From Pilatotrama ljubarskyi (taxonomy: Eukaryota > Basidiomycota > Agaricomycetes > Polyporales > Polyporaceae), in the NCBI GenBank assembly GCA_022385805.1, contig MU277703.1, forward strand, positions 1 to 64,000: DNA of 64,000 nucleotides, read 5' to 3'. Of the stretch, positions 1 through 12,089 are shown piece by piece; within the stretch, counting starts at the first letter, position 1, and every line of letters starts with the position of its first letter. The notes under the pieces were generated by a model. The model ran no database searches and was not told where the DNA came from. It saw nothing but the letters and a program-made list of their open reading frames with translations. Made by a program: the position numbers and the translations under genes.

Positions 1-50
1 GGCGACGCGTTCGACAGCCGGATGCTGCTCCTGCCCAAGGTCCTGCCCGA
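1..50 (+). pseudogene. Partial copy of the 3' end of the coiled-coil gene
   Basis: The first 50 bases match 10789-10838, inside the last exon of the coiled-coil protein gene, with one mismatch (C at 47, T at 10835). The reading frame is the same (residues GDAFDSRMLLLPKVL). After base 50 the similarity stops abruptly, so the last codons and the stop of the original are replaced by unrelated sequence and the frame runs on without obvious coding character to 588. The rest of the copy, if any, lies upstream of the window. It may be a truncated duplicate or a second gene with a different tail; which one cannot be seen from here. Confidence 0.7.
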
Positions 51-3000
51 CAGTGCCCGTCACGCGGTTAGCGCAAGAGGCCCGGCCATCGCTCTGCACG
101 CAGTCACTGACGCCTCTCCCCGCGTGCACAGGTCTAGGATTCTCGGGGCCTGGCCCAGCCGCCGATACCGCATCCACCCGTCCGCCCGGATTCGCTCTCT
201 CCGCTCGCTCCGGTCGACGCGCTGCCATGCGACCCGCGGCCGACGTGCAAGGCGTACGTTGAGCACGGGCCGTCTTCTAGCGCAGAGGCAACCCCGGGGA
301 GGGTCTTTCCGGTGTCGTCCCCCCGCCCCGCCGGACACTCGCTCCAGTCGAGTCCGTTCCGCCATCCAACCGTGCGCTAGGGACGATACCCTCCCGACAA
401 GATCTCACACCGCCGGGCGATGTGGTATGAACGGCCCCGTGCTCGCTGTGTGCAGCAGCGGCCCTGGGCGTACGTCGCGCTCGCGTCCTGTCCGGTGGGC
501 GATGCGAACCGTCGACACCGATGCACTGCCCTGCATCTCTCAAGCCCGACTCTGGGCTCTACAGCATGCTCGTGCACGGGGGCCCTGAGCTCGGATCGGT
601 AGACGACGCATCGAGCGTTCTCTCCCGCGCGTCGCCCGTCTCCTCACCCAACCCCGGCGCTGGATCCCGTCGTCTGCTCGTCCGAGTCGGGTCGGGTCCG
701 CAGAATCCGCGCCCCCGCCGCTGCTCCTCTCCTTGCTCGTCCTCCAGGCCCCCGCCCGCCTGCTGCTGCTGTCTACTACGGTACAAAGCGGCCGGCCGCA
801 CCAGACTCCTCCTAGCATGTCCCTGTACAAACCCGACAGCGTCCTCTGCGATGCTGGGCGGGCGGATCAGAGATCAGGTGAGCGGAAGGACGATAAGGTC
901 CGGGATGCTCAGAGGTGCGTACCTCTTCTATAGTCTGCTCCGGAGAGCGGCCGAACCGGACGTCGCTGGTGTCGGCGCGCTGCCGCACGCATGCGTAGGG
1001 CCGCCGCCCGCTGTGCATCCAAGTAAGTAGTTATCTGCGCGTCTCGGGTCCGCGTGGTAGACGTACATGCCCGTCGTCTCTCTGAGCCGATGCGCGTTTG
1101 CGTGACGCGCTCGGTCTGACAGGTGAGTGCGGTATGTCAGCGTGCTACGCCGTCGAGTTCGAGGCTTGACTGCGATGTACGTACTCTGTGCCGGAGCCGG
1201 AGGATTGTGCGTACGTGCGTCGGGCTCGAGAGTGCGCAAGAAGGGGAGCACTGCCTGGGGTAGGCCCCAAGACGATGGCGTGAGCATTTGAGACGTGCGA
1301 GAGGAGGCTGCATACGGTATCTAGCTGAGTGCTGTGCGACGGTGCTGTGGAGTTGTGCAGAGTGGAAGAAGCTGTACGGCAGCACAGTACCGTGCACGTC
1401 TCCGTCGGTGCTGGACAGCGGTACGCTAGAGTGCAGCGGCGAACTTGCTGGTCTCCTCCGGAAGCATGGGGGAGGAAGGGTCAGTGATGAGGGGCAAAGT
1501 CTCGAGCGAGAGCACAGGGACACGCACTCATCCAGCGCCGCAAGGGTCATCCGCGGCCCGGGTCGCTAGCGAGCAAGCACGCAGCCGCCGTCCGTCATAC
1601 GATGGTTTGCCGTCCGCGTCCTCGCTCGGTTGCGCAGCGCGGAGGTTTGCTGCTCGGCGACCGGGCTCTTGCGAACGTCGCTCATCTCGCACCAACGAGC
1701 GTACGACACGGATGGGCGCGTGGTCGGCGCAAGCGCGCGTTGGCCGATCCATCCCAAGCGAGATGACGGAGGGTTGCAGGGACACAGGGTCGTGTGAGGA
1801 GAAGTGCTCTGGCACCAACCATTGCGCGGCATGTGCATACGCGTCGAGTGCAGGTTGAATGAAATGCGACTCGTCGGGCGGTTCGAGACGTCTGCGCACG
1901 ATCGACACCCGTTCGCTTCCGGTCTTGGACGGTATGGTGTGCGTGCACGCGGCCATGCGTTCGACGCTCAACGGGCTCTTGTTCAGCCACGACACCATCG
2001 CCATTGGCCCATCCGGCATGCACGATACGACGCCGTTGCTGCACGAGCTGTATCTGGCGTGCTCGAGGACAGGTGCGGCAGCGAGCCTGAGGGCTTCGAC
2101 GATTTGTACGCATCCGTCACGAGATTGGGGCATGCGTGTGCGTGATCCAGGCTGTATTGACCTCAACGACGAGTCCGCCGTCGAGTGTCCACGCGTCCAC
2201 GTGTCGCAATTATGCAGATCATGTATACCACACATCTCGTACATCGTAGCGTACGCTTATTACAATGTCTCCACGCCTGCATGAGCATGCTTTGCAGCAG
2301 TAGTCACAGGCGTGAACTAGAGTGCACGGTCATTCCGTGCGGTGCGCTCAAACTGGAGTGTCTTTGCATCTCACACGGTACGCCGCGTCAGGAGGGGCTG
2401 CCACGTGCCACTGGCGAGGTCGCTGAGGTTCACAGATGGGATTCCTTTTGGCCATCCCACAACTTTGTAGCTGTAGTGGATGACAACGAGCTTTGCATAC
2501 CGCTTGCAGTGAGCTCCTCTGAATCTCCGTCTTTAGTGAGTGTGCACTCTTACCAGGCCTTTAGTTCAGTTTGTGATGCAGTTCCGCCTCAGGAACATGA
2601 TCGACAATCACGCAAGCACGCTAGTCTTGTACAGAGGGTGTGCTTGAGGAGTGAGGTCAAACACCGTGACAACAGTAGACAGGGAAGGAAGTTGTCTGCT
2701 GTAAGTCATAGGACCTTGCACAGCTATTCAAGAACAGATCGTGAAGATTCAATGCCTCTTCTGCTCCAAGTTATGCACACTGAGATTCTCTGGGAAAGCA
2801 ATACTCTGCTTTCGCTCTAGGAGAACACCTTTAGTCAAGTCGTCAAGCATTACCCACATTGCGGGTGGCCATCTTCCCGTGCTCCCTTGTCTATCCTTGC
2901 GAGGCAGCTCTGTCAACTACAAGTACCACAGCTGACCTCCGATTTACTGATGATATGATCCCCCTTGCCTGAGGGGCGGAGGCTTCTGAAGCAGCGCTTA

Positions 3001-5089
3001 GCACACCGAGTCGAGAATACTCGGGCTAAAATTTCACCAGTTTCTTCTGTCTGCATGCATCTGACTCTGCCCGCTCAGACTACATAAGCAGTGCGTGAGA
3101 TCAGTTCCATATGGTCCATCATGGCATCGCTGCCGCCGACATATGCTCCTGTGTTTATCATGTGCTCACAGGTCTCATCTCAGCATCTTCATGGCTCACA
3201 GTACTCCACCTTGAATACTCGACCATTCTAAAGGCGTTCAAAGTGGCAAGCAAGAACATCCCTTGAGACAGTGCACAGGGAAGCTCTCGATCTTGTGTTC
3301 CTGAGTCCTACACATCATCAGGAACCAAAACTGATCCAGAAACGGGACAACACACGAAGCAGGAACGGATCCACCGTCTCCTTGCTGTCCGGCATCTATA
3401 TTACCATTCCAGCTACTTTCAGATCGATAGGCTCTTGTCAGAGAAATTACGCATACTGCGCTTTCGAGCGGAGAGTCAGTACAAGAAAAGAGTGACAGGC
3501 AGTTGGCAGGGCAGGCGAGCAACGCTGTCAGCGGAGTCCTCCCAACCTCCTTACCCGACGTCAACTCGTCGACTCCGCACCGTCGAATCACCAAATGCTG
3601 TGTGTGTAATATGTGTGATGGGCCTATTGGTATGAAAGCAGCTGTCACAGGTGCATGCCACCGGCCATACAGTCGGTCTCGTCTCGTTCGCTTCAACTGC
3701 ATCAAAGTTTTGACCTAATCATCCTGCCAGCGATCTACACCTCAGCCTGAGGAGCGTGCTGGTTTGGCATGTCACCACGAGGCCCAGCCAGCGGGCAGAC
3801 TCATTTCATAGTTCCATGAGGGTCCCGGACAGATGCTCCATAATTGCCTGGCATCCCAATAAGCTGGGGTCTGCAGCTGAGATCTCGACAATGGCTGTCA
3901 AGCAGCATCATCGGAACTGAGGCACCTGAGCGCGTTCTGGGCAATCAGGGAGTTTCGGTATCATTCGAGGACGTCCATTTGTGGATCCATGATGTCCTCA
4001 ATGGGTCCAGTGCTGCAGCACCTGCCCCTGACATCACCCCCAGCCCCAGGAGCTGAGGAATTCCATCTGGACCTGCCGTCATAACAGTGTCCACCTAGCT
4101 GATGCCCGTGCAATGGAGCATGGTTCATATCGCGTCCAGGTAAGCCTATCGCTTGCGAGATTGATTGATTCCGAGTAAGCAACCAGCGCGACAGCTGAAG
4201 AAATTGCTTGCACAGTCAGAAGGGCCAGGGTCATCAATGCATCGCATCGGGTGACACCTGTCAGTGCATGACCATGTTTCTTTGGACCTCTGGGCAGCAG
4301 ACTGGAGTGCTAGAGGTCCTGGGCCTATCACGACATCTTTGCCCATGCAGCTGCCCATCTGCAGGCATCTAATGCTGTCATGGCTGGCAACATTGCGGTC
4401 TGGGCGGTTTCACGAGGACACCGGATGGATCACTGTCTTGCGGCCGAGGAGTCTGTCGTACCCGAGGTGGGCGTGCCGCTTTTGGGAGTAGGGAATCCCT
4501 TGTTAGGTCGAGTCCGAGACCCTTCCGAGTCACCCTTTCACGCGTGGGTGCCGACAATGCTGACCAATGTCAATCTTCAGGGGACAGCCGAAGCTTCTCA
4601 CTTGGGGCTGCAGGAGCTTGGAGAGGTGCACCGGCATGTTCTAGTCAGCTGGCCTCCTCACGCGGGCACCTCCCAGTCATGCACAAGACGGCTCTAATAC
4701 CAAGGACATCAAAACTGCGGTACTATAACTGGCACTGGGATTCCGAGGCAGCAATTCACATCGGCGATTTCGTGGACTCCAAGGAGCTTGGGACGGGAAT
4801 GGACCTAGTAGTACACTAGTCTGCGGTTGGGGCGGACTAATTCAGGGTCGTAGCAACGGGAAGTGCTCTGGGACATCAACCAGCCGGCAATGCCTGTCAG
4901 AGCCTGAAATGCACCGTCCGCGCTTTCATACACAGCATGCCCATGTGGATCGGCCCCCATTGGTGCCATATTCCATGCTACCATTGCTCGCAGCTCTGTC
5001 GCCGGCCCAACCAACCTGCTAGGCCTCGAGAGAGTACCAGAAGCGTGTCTGTATCTGAACTGTGAGTGGACCAGTAGTACCTAGGAGTG
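51..5089. other. Gene-poor region, no supported gene
   Basis: I find no gene I can support in these 5 kb. Open frames on both strands (for example 1528-2244 minus and 2185-2820 plus) show no recognisable domain and no convincing intron-exon continuity. By eye the sequence becomes less GC-rich from about 2.2 kb to 5 kb than the gene-bearing DNA that follows. This would fit an old degraded transposon or decayed genes, but I see no terminal repeats, reverse transcriptase or transposase motif, so that remains a guess. Confidence 0.5.
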
Positions 5090-5315
5090 CTCTGTGCGAA
5101 GCGACTCCTGCAAAGTAGTGTCGCTAGTGCTGTCTACGCAGCAAGCAAAGTGTCTAGTATCTACCGTGCAAACCTAGTGTCTACTGGCAGTGTCTACACA
5201 GCGGACGAAGCGGACCTAGTGTCTACTACACAGTGGACCTAGCGTATACGCAGCGGACCAAGCGGACCTACTGTCTACACAGCGGACCTAGCAGACCTAC
5301 TGTGTACGCAGCGAA
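5090..5315. repeat. Degenerate tandem repeat, unit about 20 bp
   Basis: Variants of the words cagcggacctag and tgtctac recur through this stretch, for example tgtctacacagcgga, cagtggacctagcg, cagcggaccaagcgg and cagcggacctagcag. The copies differ by substitutions and small length changes, so the array is old or imprecise. It lies just downstream of the 3' end of the Hsp70-like gene. It has no convincing coding frame. Confidence 0.75.
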
Positions 5316-5500
5316 CAGAGGCATTGATTATTTCTCTGCCTGTGCACAGATCGTCGGCAGAGATGAGGAACAGACCGACTCGGCTCTAGGTCCCAAGATC
5401 TCGCAGACATCGAGTGAACGAACACGGGCGGCGGAGATACTGTACCCTCGTCCGAGGAGGGCCCCTCAGGGTCATCAACGCGGCGAGGGCCACATCACAC

Positions 5501-7815
5501 TCATTGCGCTCCATTCTCCGAGAACTGTCAGTGGTTGATTGTCGACGAAATATATTGTGTAGTTCGAGGTGTTCTACACGGTAGGCATCTCGCATGCACC
5601 TGCTTCCATACGATCGTCCAGTACGTCTTCCCGTTCTTGCCCTGCTTCGCCTGCGCGCTCCCCGCGAGCGGCGACAGGTCCGCGCGCACGTAGCACAGCG
5701 TCGAGAACTCCTCGGACGAGCGGTGGATCCACTTCGGCACGACGTCGCCGCCGCGGTAGCACCATATCTCGACCTCGAACACGGAGAGCGTGGACAGGTT
5801 CGTCACCTCGGTGCAGTACTTGCGGCTGAAGACGTTCGATTCTTTCACACGCACGCCCTGCGTTTCGCATATACATGTCAGCACGACGACCGCGGACGTG
5901 TAGCGGAGGGTACACACCCTGGCGAGGATGCAGTCGAAAGCATCCGGGAGCAGCCTCGGACCAGAGGGCATCTCGAACAGCCGATGCTTGCGCGCGATGT
6001 GCTCCTCGTCCTTCGGGTCGAACTCGCGCAGGTACTCGACGCCGTACATGAACTTGGATATCCGCGCCGACACGTGGTGGTCGCAGTAGAAGCCGATCGC
6101 ACCGTCCGCAACGGCCTTTGACCTAGTACCATCCGTGTCAGGCATCATATTCATACGAGCAGAAATTGCGGTACGCACGTCTGGGTATCTGGTCGGCTGA
6201 CGGTGACGTGGTACTTGGCAAGCCGTTCCTGCAGCTGGCTGAAGAGCCACGGGCTTGCTGCGAAGCCACCGACAAGCCATACGGACTGTGATTCACGAAA
6301 GATAAGTCACCTTCAAGTTGACGGTGTAACGGAGACCAGAGGCCTACCTTGACAGCACCCCCCGATGCGTCGATCTGCGCCTTGATAGACGACACCGCGG
6401 CCTCGATCGAGGGCTCAAACAGCGCCGCCACCTCAGCCCTGCACTTGGTTTAGCGTCTACGAACCATCGAACAGAATTCCACGGGACAGCGCTCACCCAG
6501 TCAGCTTGAGCTGTCCGCCTCGAATGCCGACGCTCAAGTCCTTGTCGAGCGGGGAGCCGAACGGCACGAACTGGAGCTCCTTGTTGTCGCGGAAGAGGCG
6601 CTTCGTCGTCTCGTCGAAGCGTTTTGTGATGTGGTCGAGCGCGTCGGACGTGCCATACTTGGAGTTCTTGAGCTTCTCTGGGGTTTGCTGTCAGTAAGGA
6701 TCCTCATGAAAGCAGGCGCATGGTGGGACTTACCCTCGAAGAATGCTCTTGCTCTCCGACTGACGAATACCGAGCCAGCGAACACGCCTAGCGAAAGTTC
6801 AATATCGCAATCCATGACACCGTGCGGAGGACACTTACAGTCTGGAGGAGCAATCTCTTCTATCACGAGGGGCGCCGTCCCTCGGATAGCGTACGAACTG
6901 ATGTCCAGAGTTCCACCTCCCGCGTCCGCCACAATGAACCCATGTCCCGACGGATTCTGTTTCTGCTCAGCAAACTCGCCGCGACCTCTCACCGAGCGCG
7001 CACCACTCACCTGCAACACATCCGCCGCCAGCCCGTTCAACACGCACGCATGCAAGCTCGCCTCGCCCTCGGTCACAAACCGGATCCGCGCCCGCCCCTC
7101 GTCCGTATCGGGTATGAGGCCGCCATACACCGCCGCGCGGCGCATCTTGCTCTGCTGCGCGCCCTCCCAGCCGTTCGGGTGGCTGAGCACGAACTGGATG
7201 TCGTGCTCGACCGCGTGCCAGAGCGCGGGCCCGTTCGCATGCGTGTCGATGATGAACGAGCGCGTGCAGCGGAAGAGGTACGACAGGAAGTCGCCGAACA
7301 CGTCCACCGCCGTCTTCCCGACCGGGAGGGGCGCGAGCCGCATCCCGTTCATCTTGAGCTTCATCGACTTTGGCCGCAGCCGGAGCTTGAAGCTGAGCGC
7401 GGCGGGGGCGTTAACGCGGGCGGGGCGGAGACGGTAACAAAGGGGAGAGGGGGCTCACAGCTCGGCTTTCGTCCATCCTTCGTCCTCGGCTTCGGCGACG
7501 ACGGAGGCGTTCTCTGCCTCTGCGCCTGCTGCTTTCATCACCCCGTTCGCGTCATAATACATGATAGAGGGTATTTTGGAGTTGCCCGCGACATGCTCCT
7601 GCCCGGGGAAGCTGCAGCGCGCGAGCGATGAGATACCGCAGCCGGCCTCCACCTGCGGAGGACACTTACCGAGTCACACCGTGGATCTTGGGGACCTCTC
7701 CAGGTTCAAGGATCGCGTAGGAGACCCCGCTGAACGTCGTGCCGACATCGAGCGCGAGTACAAGGCTGCGCGTGGTACCGATGTAAGGCTTGCGCGTACC
7801 CGAGGCGGGTTTCAT
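5501..7815 (-). CDS. Hsp70-family ATPase-domain protein
   Basis: Predicted ATPase of the actin/Hsp70 superfamily, of the divergent type widespread in basidiomycetes. The start ATG (7813-7815) is followed within 25 residues by the phosphate-1 loop LDVGTTFSGVSYAIL. The phosphate-2 loop ADAGGGTLDISSY lies at about residue 245 and the adenosine motif SVWLVGGFAASPWLFSQL at about residue 380, all in family order. About nine short introns must be removed; the first joins VTR to FPGQEH across 7612-7669. The substrate-binding part looks reduced and divergent, as is usual in this group. The 3' end is uncertain: reading through after TYWTIVWKQ stops at 5528, whereas removing a last intron ending in cag gives FSENGAQ and a TGA at 5501-5503. 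The C-terminus seems shorter than in relatives. Substrate and role are unknown; a cytosolic chaperone-like role is inferred. It is divergent from the coiled-coil gene at 9062. Confidence 0.85.
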
Positions 7816-9061
7816 GGTGGGCGATCAAGGGAGGGAGATAGCGAGCGGAGGATGTGAAGGCAGATAACGGGTAGATCGGGAAGAGGATACGATGGGGGAG
7901 AATATAAGGGAGCCCGCGCGGGCGGTGGAGGAAGGGAGGGAAGACGAGAAAACACGCGGCATGAGGCTGCTCACTGATGTCCTTCTGGCAGGTCGCTGTG
8001 AATGGGCTCGGAGACGCCGAGTCGACCGTTTGGGACAAGGCGCGTGGCTGACGTAAGAAACACGCCTGTAAAACGCGGTTGTGGCGTGGATCGTCCCTGT
8101 GCGCGACGACGCGTTTGGGCAAGCACTGCGACGCCAACCACGCGTGGGCTGCAGCGGATCCCGTTCAGTGCGCTGACGATCGCGTCGAGGCTCGAGCTGC
8201 CCAGATATCGGCGCATTCTCGCTGGGCTGTGCTGCCCGACTGACCCTCGGCACGTTCATATCTCGAGCTGAGTACACCACGCCTGCAGCGGACGCTTCCA
8301 AGCATCAGAGAAGTCTGCAGATGAGAGGGGTCGATGACGGCACGAACCTGCAGCACAGGGAGCCACTCGCCAGCACTGCGGTACTTGCGCATTCAATCAC
8401 TCTAATCGCAGCCGTTCGGGCAGTGTTGGGTCCCGAGGAAAAGCCTACGGCGCGCTGTGATCGTGTCCTCGGAGAAGCGTCTGCTGCAGCAGAAATGTCC
8501 CACCATCAGGGACGACAAGCGTCCCGCTCTGGAATGAGTGCGTTGAGAGCAGTGCCGGTGGCCAGTGTATGCGGCATCGTGCAGCACCACATGACCGGTG
8601 CACTGTCGTCTGGAGCGAGTGAAAAGCACGCATATAGGCGACGAGGGAAGGAGGGTGCAGTGGTCAGGCTGAGGGCGATGGTGGCAGGAGGCAAGCTGAC
8701 GTGCAGATGGTCCGGGGAAGCGATCGACGCTGTGCCAACGCCGAGTTGTTTCCCCGCGCAAGATACAGTACGCGTCGGAAGGCTCTTGCGAACTGCTGGC
8801 CCGTCAAATTCTCTGCTCAGCACTGTGAACTCTTTCCCTGGTGCAGGAGGAGAGTGCCGACAGACAATATGTTGTACTGTAGCAGTGGCTCAAGTCAGAT
8901 AGGAGGACGAGTAGACGCGTGATGTGCGACCAAGCGCCGAGAAGGCCGTCTGTGCACGAACCACGACTCTCTCTCGCTGCGTCTCCTCTGCGGATACATA
9001 TCAGCCCTCGCCGTCCACGCAGGCAAGCGTCTCCCCCCATCGCCGTGCACTAACTCTCATC
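7816..9061. other. Divergent intergenic region
   Basis: This 1.25 kb lies between the 5' ends of the Hsp70-like gene (minus) and the coiled-coil gene (plus), so it should hold both promoters. A TATA-like word, reading cttatattc on the minus strand near 7900, is about 85 bp upstream of the Hsp70-like ATG. A 193-codon open frame at 8321-8902 has no recognisable feature and is not called. Confidence 0.5.
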
Positions 9062-10869
9062 ATGCGTCTCCAGGTCGCCACCGACTCCACCGTCGAGTTC
9101 TACACCCTCCGCGGCGGCGGCACCGGCCCCGGCGTCCTCTCCCTCGGCACCCCGCAATCCGCACGTCCCCGCCTCCGCATCCACCACTCTCCCGACCTCA
9201 GCCCCGTCTCCGATCCCATCGCAAAGCTCACCCGCGAGTGCTCCGCCCTCCGCATCAAGCTGGCCACCGCAGAGCGCCGCGAACGCATCTCCCACCACGC
9301 CCAAGCCCTCTCACCCTCTCCCTCCGCGCCCCCCTCCGCACGCACCCCGCCCCGCCCGCCCACCTCCCTCTTCGACACCGCCCGAGCCCAGCGCGACGCC
9401 ACCCGCACCCACATCCACGCAGAGGTCATGAAGCTCGCAGAGCGCTACAAGGCGCTCGAGAACTCCCTCCGCGACATGCAGGACTCCCTCCGCACAAAGG
9501 ACCGCGAGATCGAGGCCCTCCGCGCCGAGCGCGATCGCCTCATCGCCGAACGCGACGAGGCCCTCGCCAAGAGCCGTAGCGTTAGCAGCGAGCGGTCGCA
9601 TCCCCATGCGCACGACGATGCCGCCAGCACGGTGAGTGGGAGTGGGAACAGCAGGGCAGCGGGTGAGAGGCACCACCGGAATCGGGACCGGAGCAGGACC
9701 AGGAGGCACGCACGCCGCTCGGACGACCCCCCGCCCGTCCCGTTGGGTCCCTCGATGACTCTCGAAGCGGAGCACTACGCGCGTGCGCGCAGCATGGACG
9801 TCTTCCTCACCAAGACGGACGGCTGGTCCGGCGCGCAGATCATCCAGGCCGTCGACGACCTCAACGCGGAGATTAACCACTTCGCGGCCGCGGCGACCGA
9901 CTCGTGCTCGTTCGCCAAACGCTCAAAGGCCAAGTCCTCCTTAGTCATGCCCCCGGAGCTCGAGAACTGCACGCCGTGGCTCGGGCCTGCGCTCTCGCGC
10001 ATACTCGCCCTGCGCGATCACACGCAAGACCCCATCCTCGTACAGCTGGCATTACAAGCCAGCATAGCAACGTGCTGCGCGCGCTCGCTGTCACTCTTCT
10101 GCGTCGGCTTCCCTTCAAAGCTCGACGCGCTCCTCTCACGGATCCTCGCGCACATGCAGACCTCCGGTACGTCCGTACACACTCACCCTCCTCTCACATC
10201 TCACGAACCCCGTCCCCATCTGGCACCCGCGCAGAGCCGCAAGCCACCTCATCCCGCTGGCGCGCCCTCACGCACCGCTCCATCCGCATGCTCTACCCGG
10301 GGCTCGAAGAGTACGCGGTGAGCGAACTCGTGACGACCATGCTCCGCTGGTCCGCCGCCGTCTTCACGCTCTGCGGCTCCGCGAACGCGCCGACCTCCGA
10401 CTCGTCCCTCCACGCGCAGCTGCGCCGCATCGCCGAGGCGGTGTACAAGCTCGCGCGCGTGACGCGCGAGGAGATCCTGTCGACGACGTTCGAGGTGCTC
10501 GTCGTCGACGGCGGGATCCCGTTCGAGCCCGGCCGGATGCTCAACAAGATGCGCGAGGGCGAGGGGGACGAGCATGCGTCGCAGCTGTCCATGATGGCCG
10601 ACGTCGGCGTCGGGCACGCGAATGGCCACGGGGCGCTGGTGAATGGCCACGGACATGGGCACGGAAAGGCCCACTCGGCACATCCGGAGGATAGCGGGCG
10701 AGTACTGTGCACGACGGAGCTCGGGCTGCGTTGCGTGACGCGACGCGACGCGCGGAGCAGCAGCGCCGTCTCTGACGCCGAAACAGACGGCGACGCGTTC
10801 GACAGCCGGATGCTGCTCCTGCCCAAGGTCCTGCTCGACTCGGCCATGGACGTGATCGAGCGCGGATGA
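9062..10869 (+). CDS. Conserved coiled-coil protein, function unknown
   Basis: Two exons (9062-10166 and 10235-10869), 579 residues. The intron is GT-AG and phase 1, joining MQTS to EPQATSS. Residues 118-175 form a strongly charged heptad-rich coiled coil (LRDMQDSLRTKDREIEALRA and following). It is preceded by a Pro/Ser/Arg-rich segment and followed by a basic Arg/His/Ser-rich linker. The C-terminal half, from SMDVFLTKTDGWSGAQIIQAV onward, looks globular and helical, with a His/Gly-rich stretch (NGHGHGHGKAHSAH) near the end. I do not recognise a named family; proteins of this layout occur as uncharacterised basidiomycete proteins. ATG 9062 is preferred over the in-frame 8924 because codon use becomes strongly C-biased only from 9062. 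The last exon has a partial copy at window positions 1-50. Confidence 0.8.
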
Positions 10870-12089
10870 CCGTGCGCTCTCACATCCTAGTGTATTCGTG
10901 GTGATCAGGAGATTCGGAGTACTCGGAGACATGGAGGGCCGGAGTAAGGCCCGATACGCCGCAAGAAGGGGATACCACGATACCACGATACCTCGAGGCT
11001 GCCGGATACCCGAGCGAGGAGATTGAGAAGGATCCTGCAGAAGGAAGTTGAGAGGTCTAGGCCTACCAGGCCCATGCACACGGGTCGACCGTTGCTCAAG
11101 GTGTTGTCCAGACTCTGCTCTGCCATTGCGATCGAAACTGCTGCTATCGCCCATCCGACGTTTGTATTTGTATCCCGTCTGCCCGCCGGCCGTACATATT
11201 AGTGTTATTCGTTACTGCTATTAAGCGGTGGACTCGGACGAGGTGGAATCCGGGACTGTACATACTGTAACATGCTGTGCCAGTGCTATTTGCTCGCGCA
11301 TGTAATTTAACTGTACGATTCGGCAGGGTAGAAGGAACGGATAGAAATTACTGTACATACGTCGTCGGACTTGGCACCTTCAAGATTTTCAAGCAGCGTC
11401 CAGTGAGATTGAGTGAGCCAATGCGACGGTTACGCGATTGTGGAGGTGCTTCAATGTGATCTAGAACGAAAGGTCGGACCGCTAGCCGTTATGGCCGACG
11501 ATTGCGAACCAGCCCCGCGAGCGAGCTCGAGCAAGCTCACAACGTTGTTACGAACATTCTGAGTGGGCGCTTATTCTGGTGGACCCACAACCTCCTTGGC
11601 GCCTGGTAGGTCCCGACCATCACCTCGAGCATCGCCAACATGCTCAGAAGCACAGCAATGAGGTCCCACAGCCCTCACGCAGCCTATCTATCTAATGGCT
11701 GGACTTACTGGTAGGTCGAACGCATTTTTGGAGCGCTGACCTTGCACTACTAGGTGTGATTGCAATCAAGACCAACAGCGGAGGCTCTAGTCGGAACGAC
11801 ACTTGCAGACGGCATACACCTTGACCAATGCTCTGGCCCCCTCACCTTCACAAGAGCCGTCGCGGAGATGCAAAACCCACCATGCTCGAGACCTCTTGAG
11901 TCGCGGGTGGGAAGACGCTTTGCATGCGGTCGAGACCTACCCTCGGATATCCGCCTCAGGGGATATAAGGAGGGCCCTCTGAACCTCTAAGCCCCATCAA
12001 AGCACTCGTCGTCCTCTGGCAGGCAGCAGACACCCTCATCCTCATTGTCACTCAGCCTTTCGCATCTCATCACCACCTCGCTCTCCACC
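10870..12089. other. Intergenic region
   Basis: No gene seen in 1.2 kb. A short triple repeat of taccacga occurs at about 10972-10993. The right part is the promoter of the gene at 12090. Confidence 0.5.
11962..11968 (+). promoter_or_regulatory. TATA box
   Basis: The word gatataagg lies about 125 bp upstream of the ATG at 12090, a usual spacing for a fungal gene with a short leader. Confidence 0.5.

Noticed and set aside
1528..2244. 238-codon open frame on the minus strand
   Set aside because: No domain, no splice continuity, and composition that does not match the coding regions of this genome.
2185..2820. 211-codon open frame on the plus strand
   Set aside because: No recognisable motif and irregular composition; probably a chance frame in the AT-richer desert.
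5090..5315. CRISPR-like array
   Set aside because: Units are adjacent, degenerate and without unique spacers, and the DNA is eukaryotic.
8321..8902. 193-codon frame between the Hsp70-like and coiled-coil genes
   Set aside because: It lies in a shared promoter region and has no recognisable features.
9238..9579. Open frames overlapping the coiled-coil gene
   Set aside because: They are out-of-frame readings of a C-biased coding exon, as are most long frames opposite or within the called genes.
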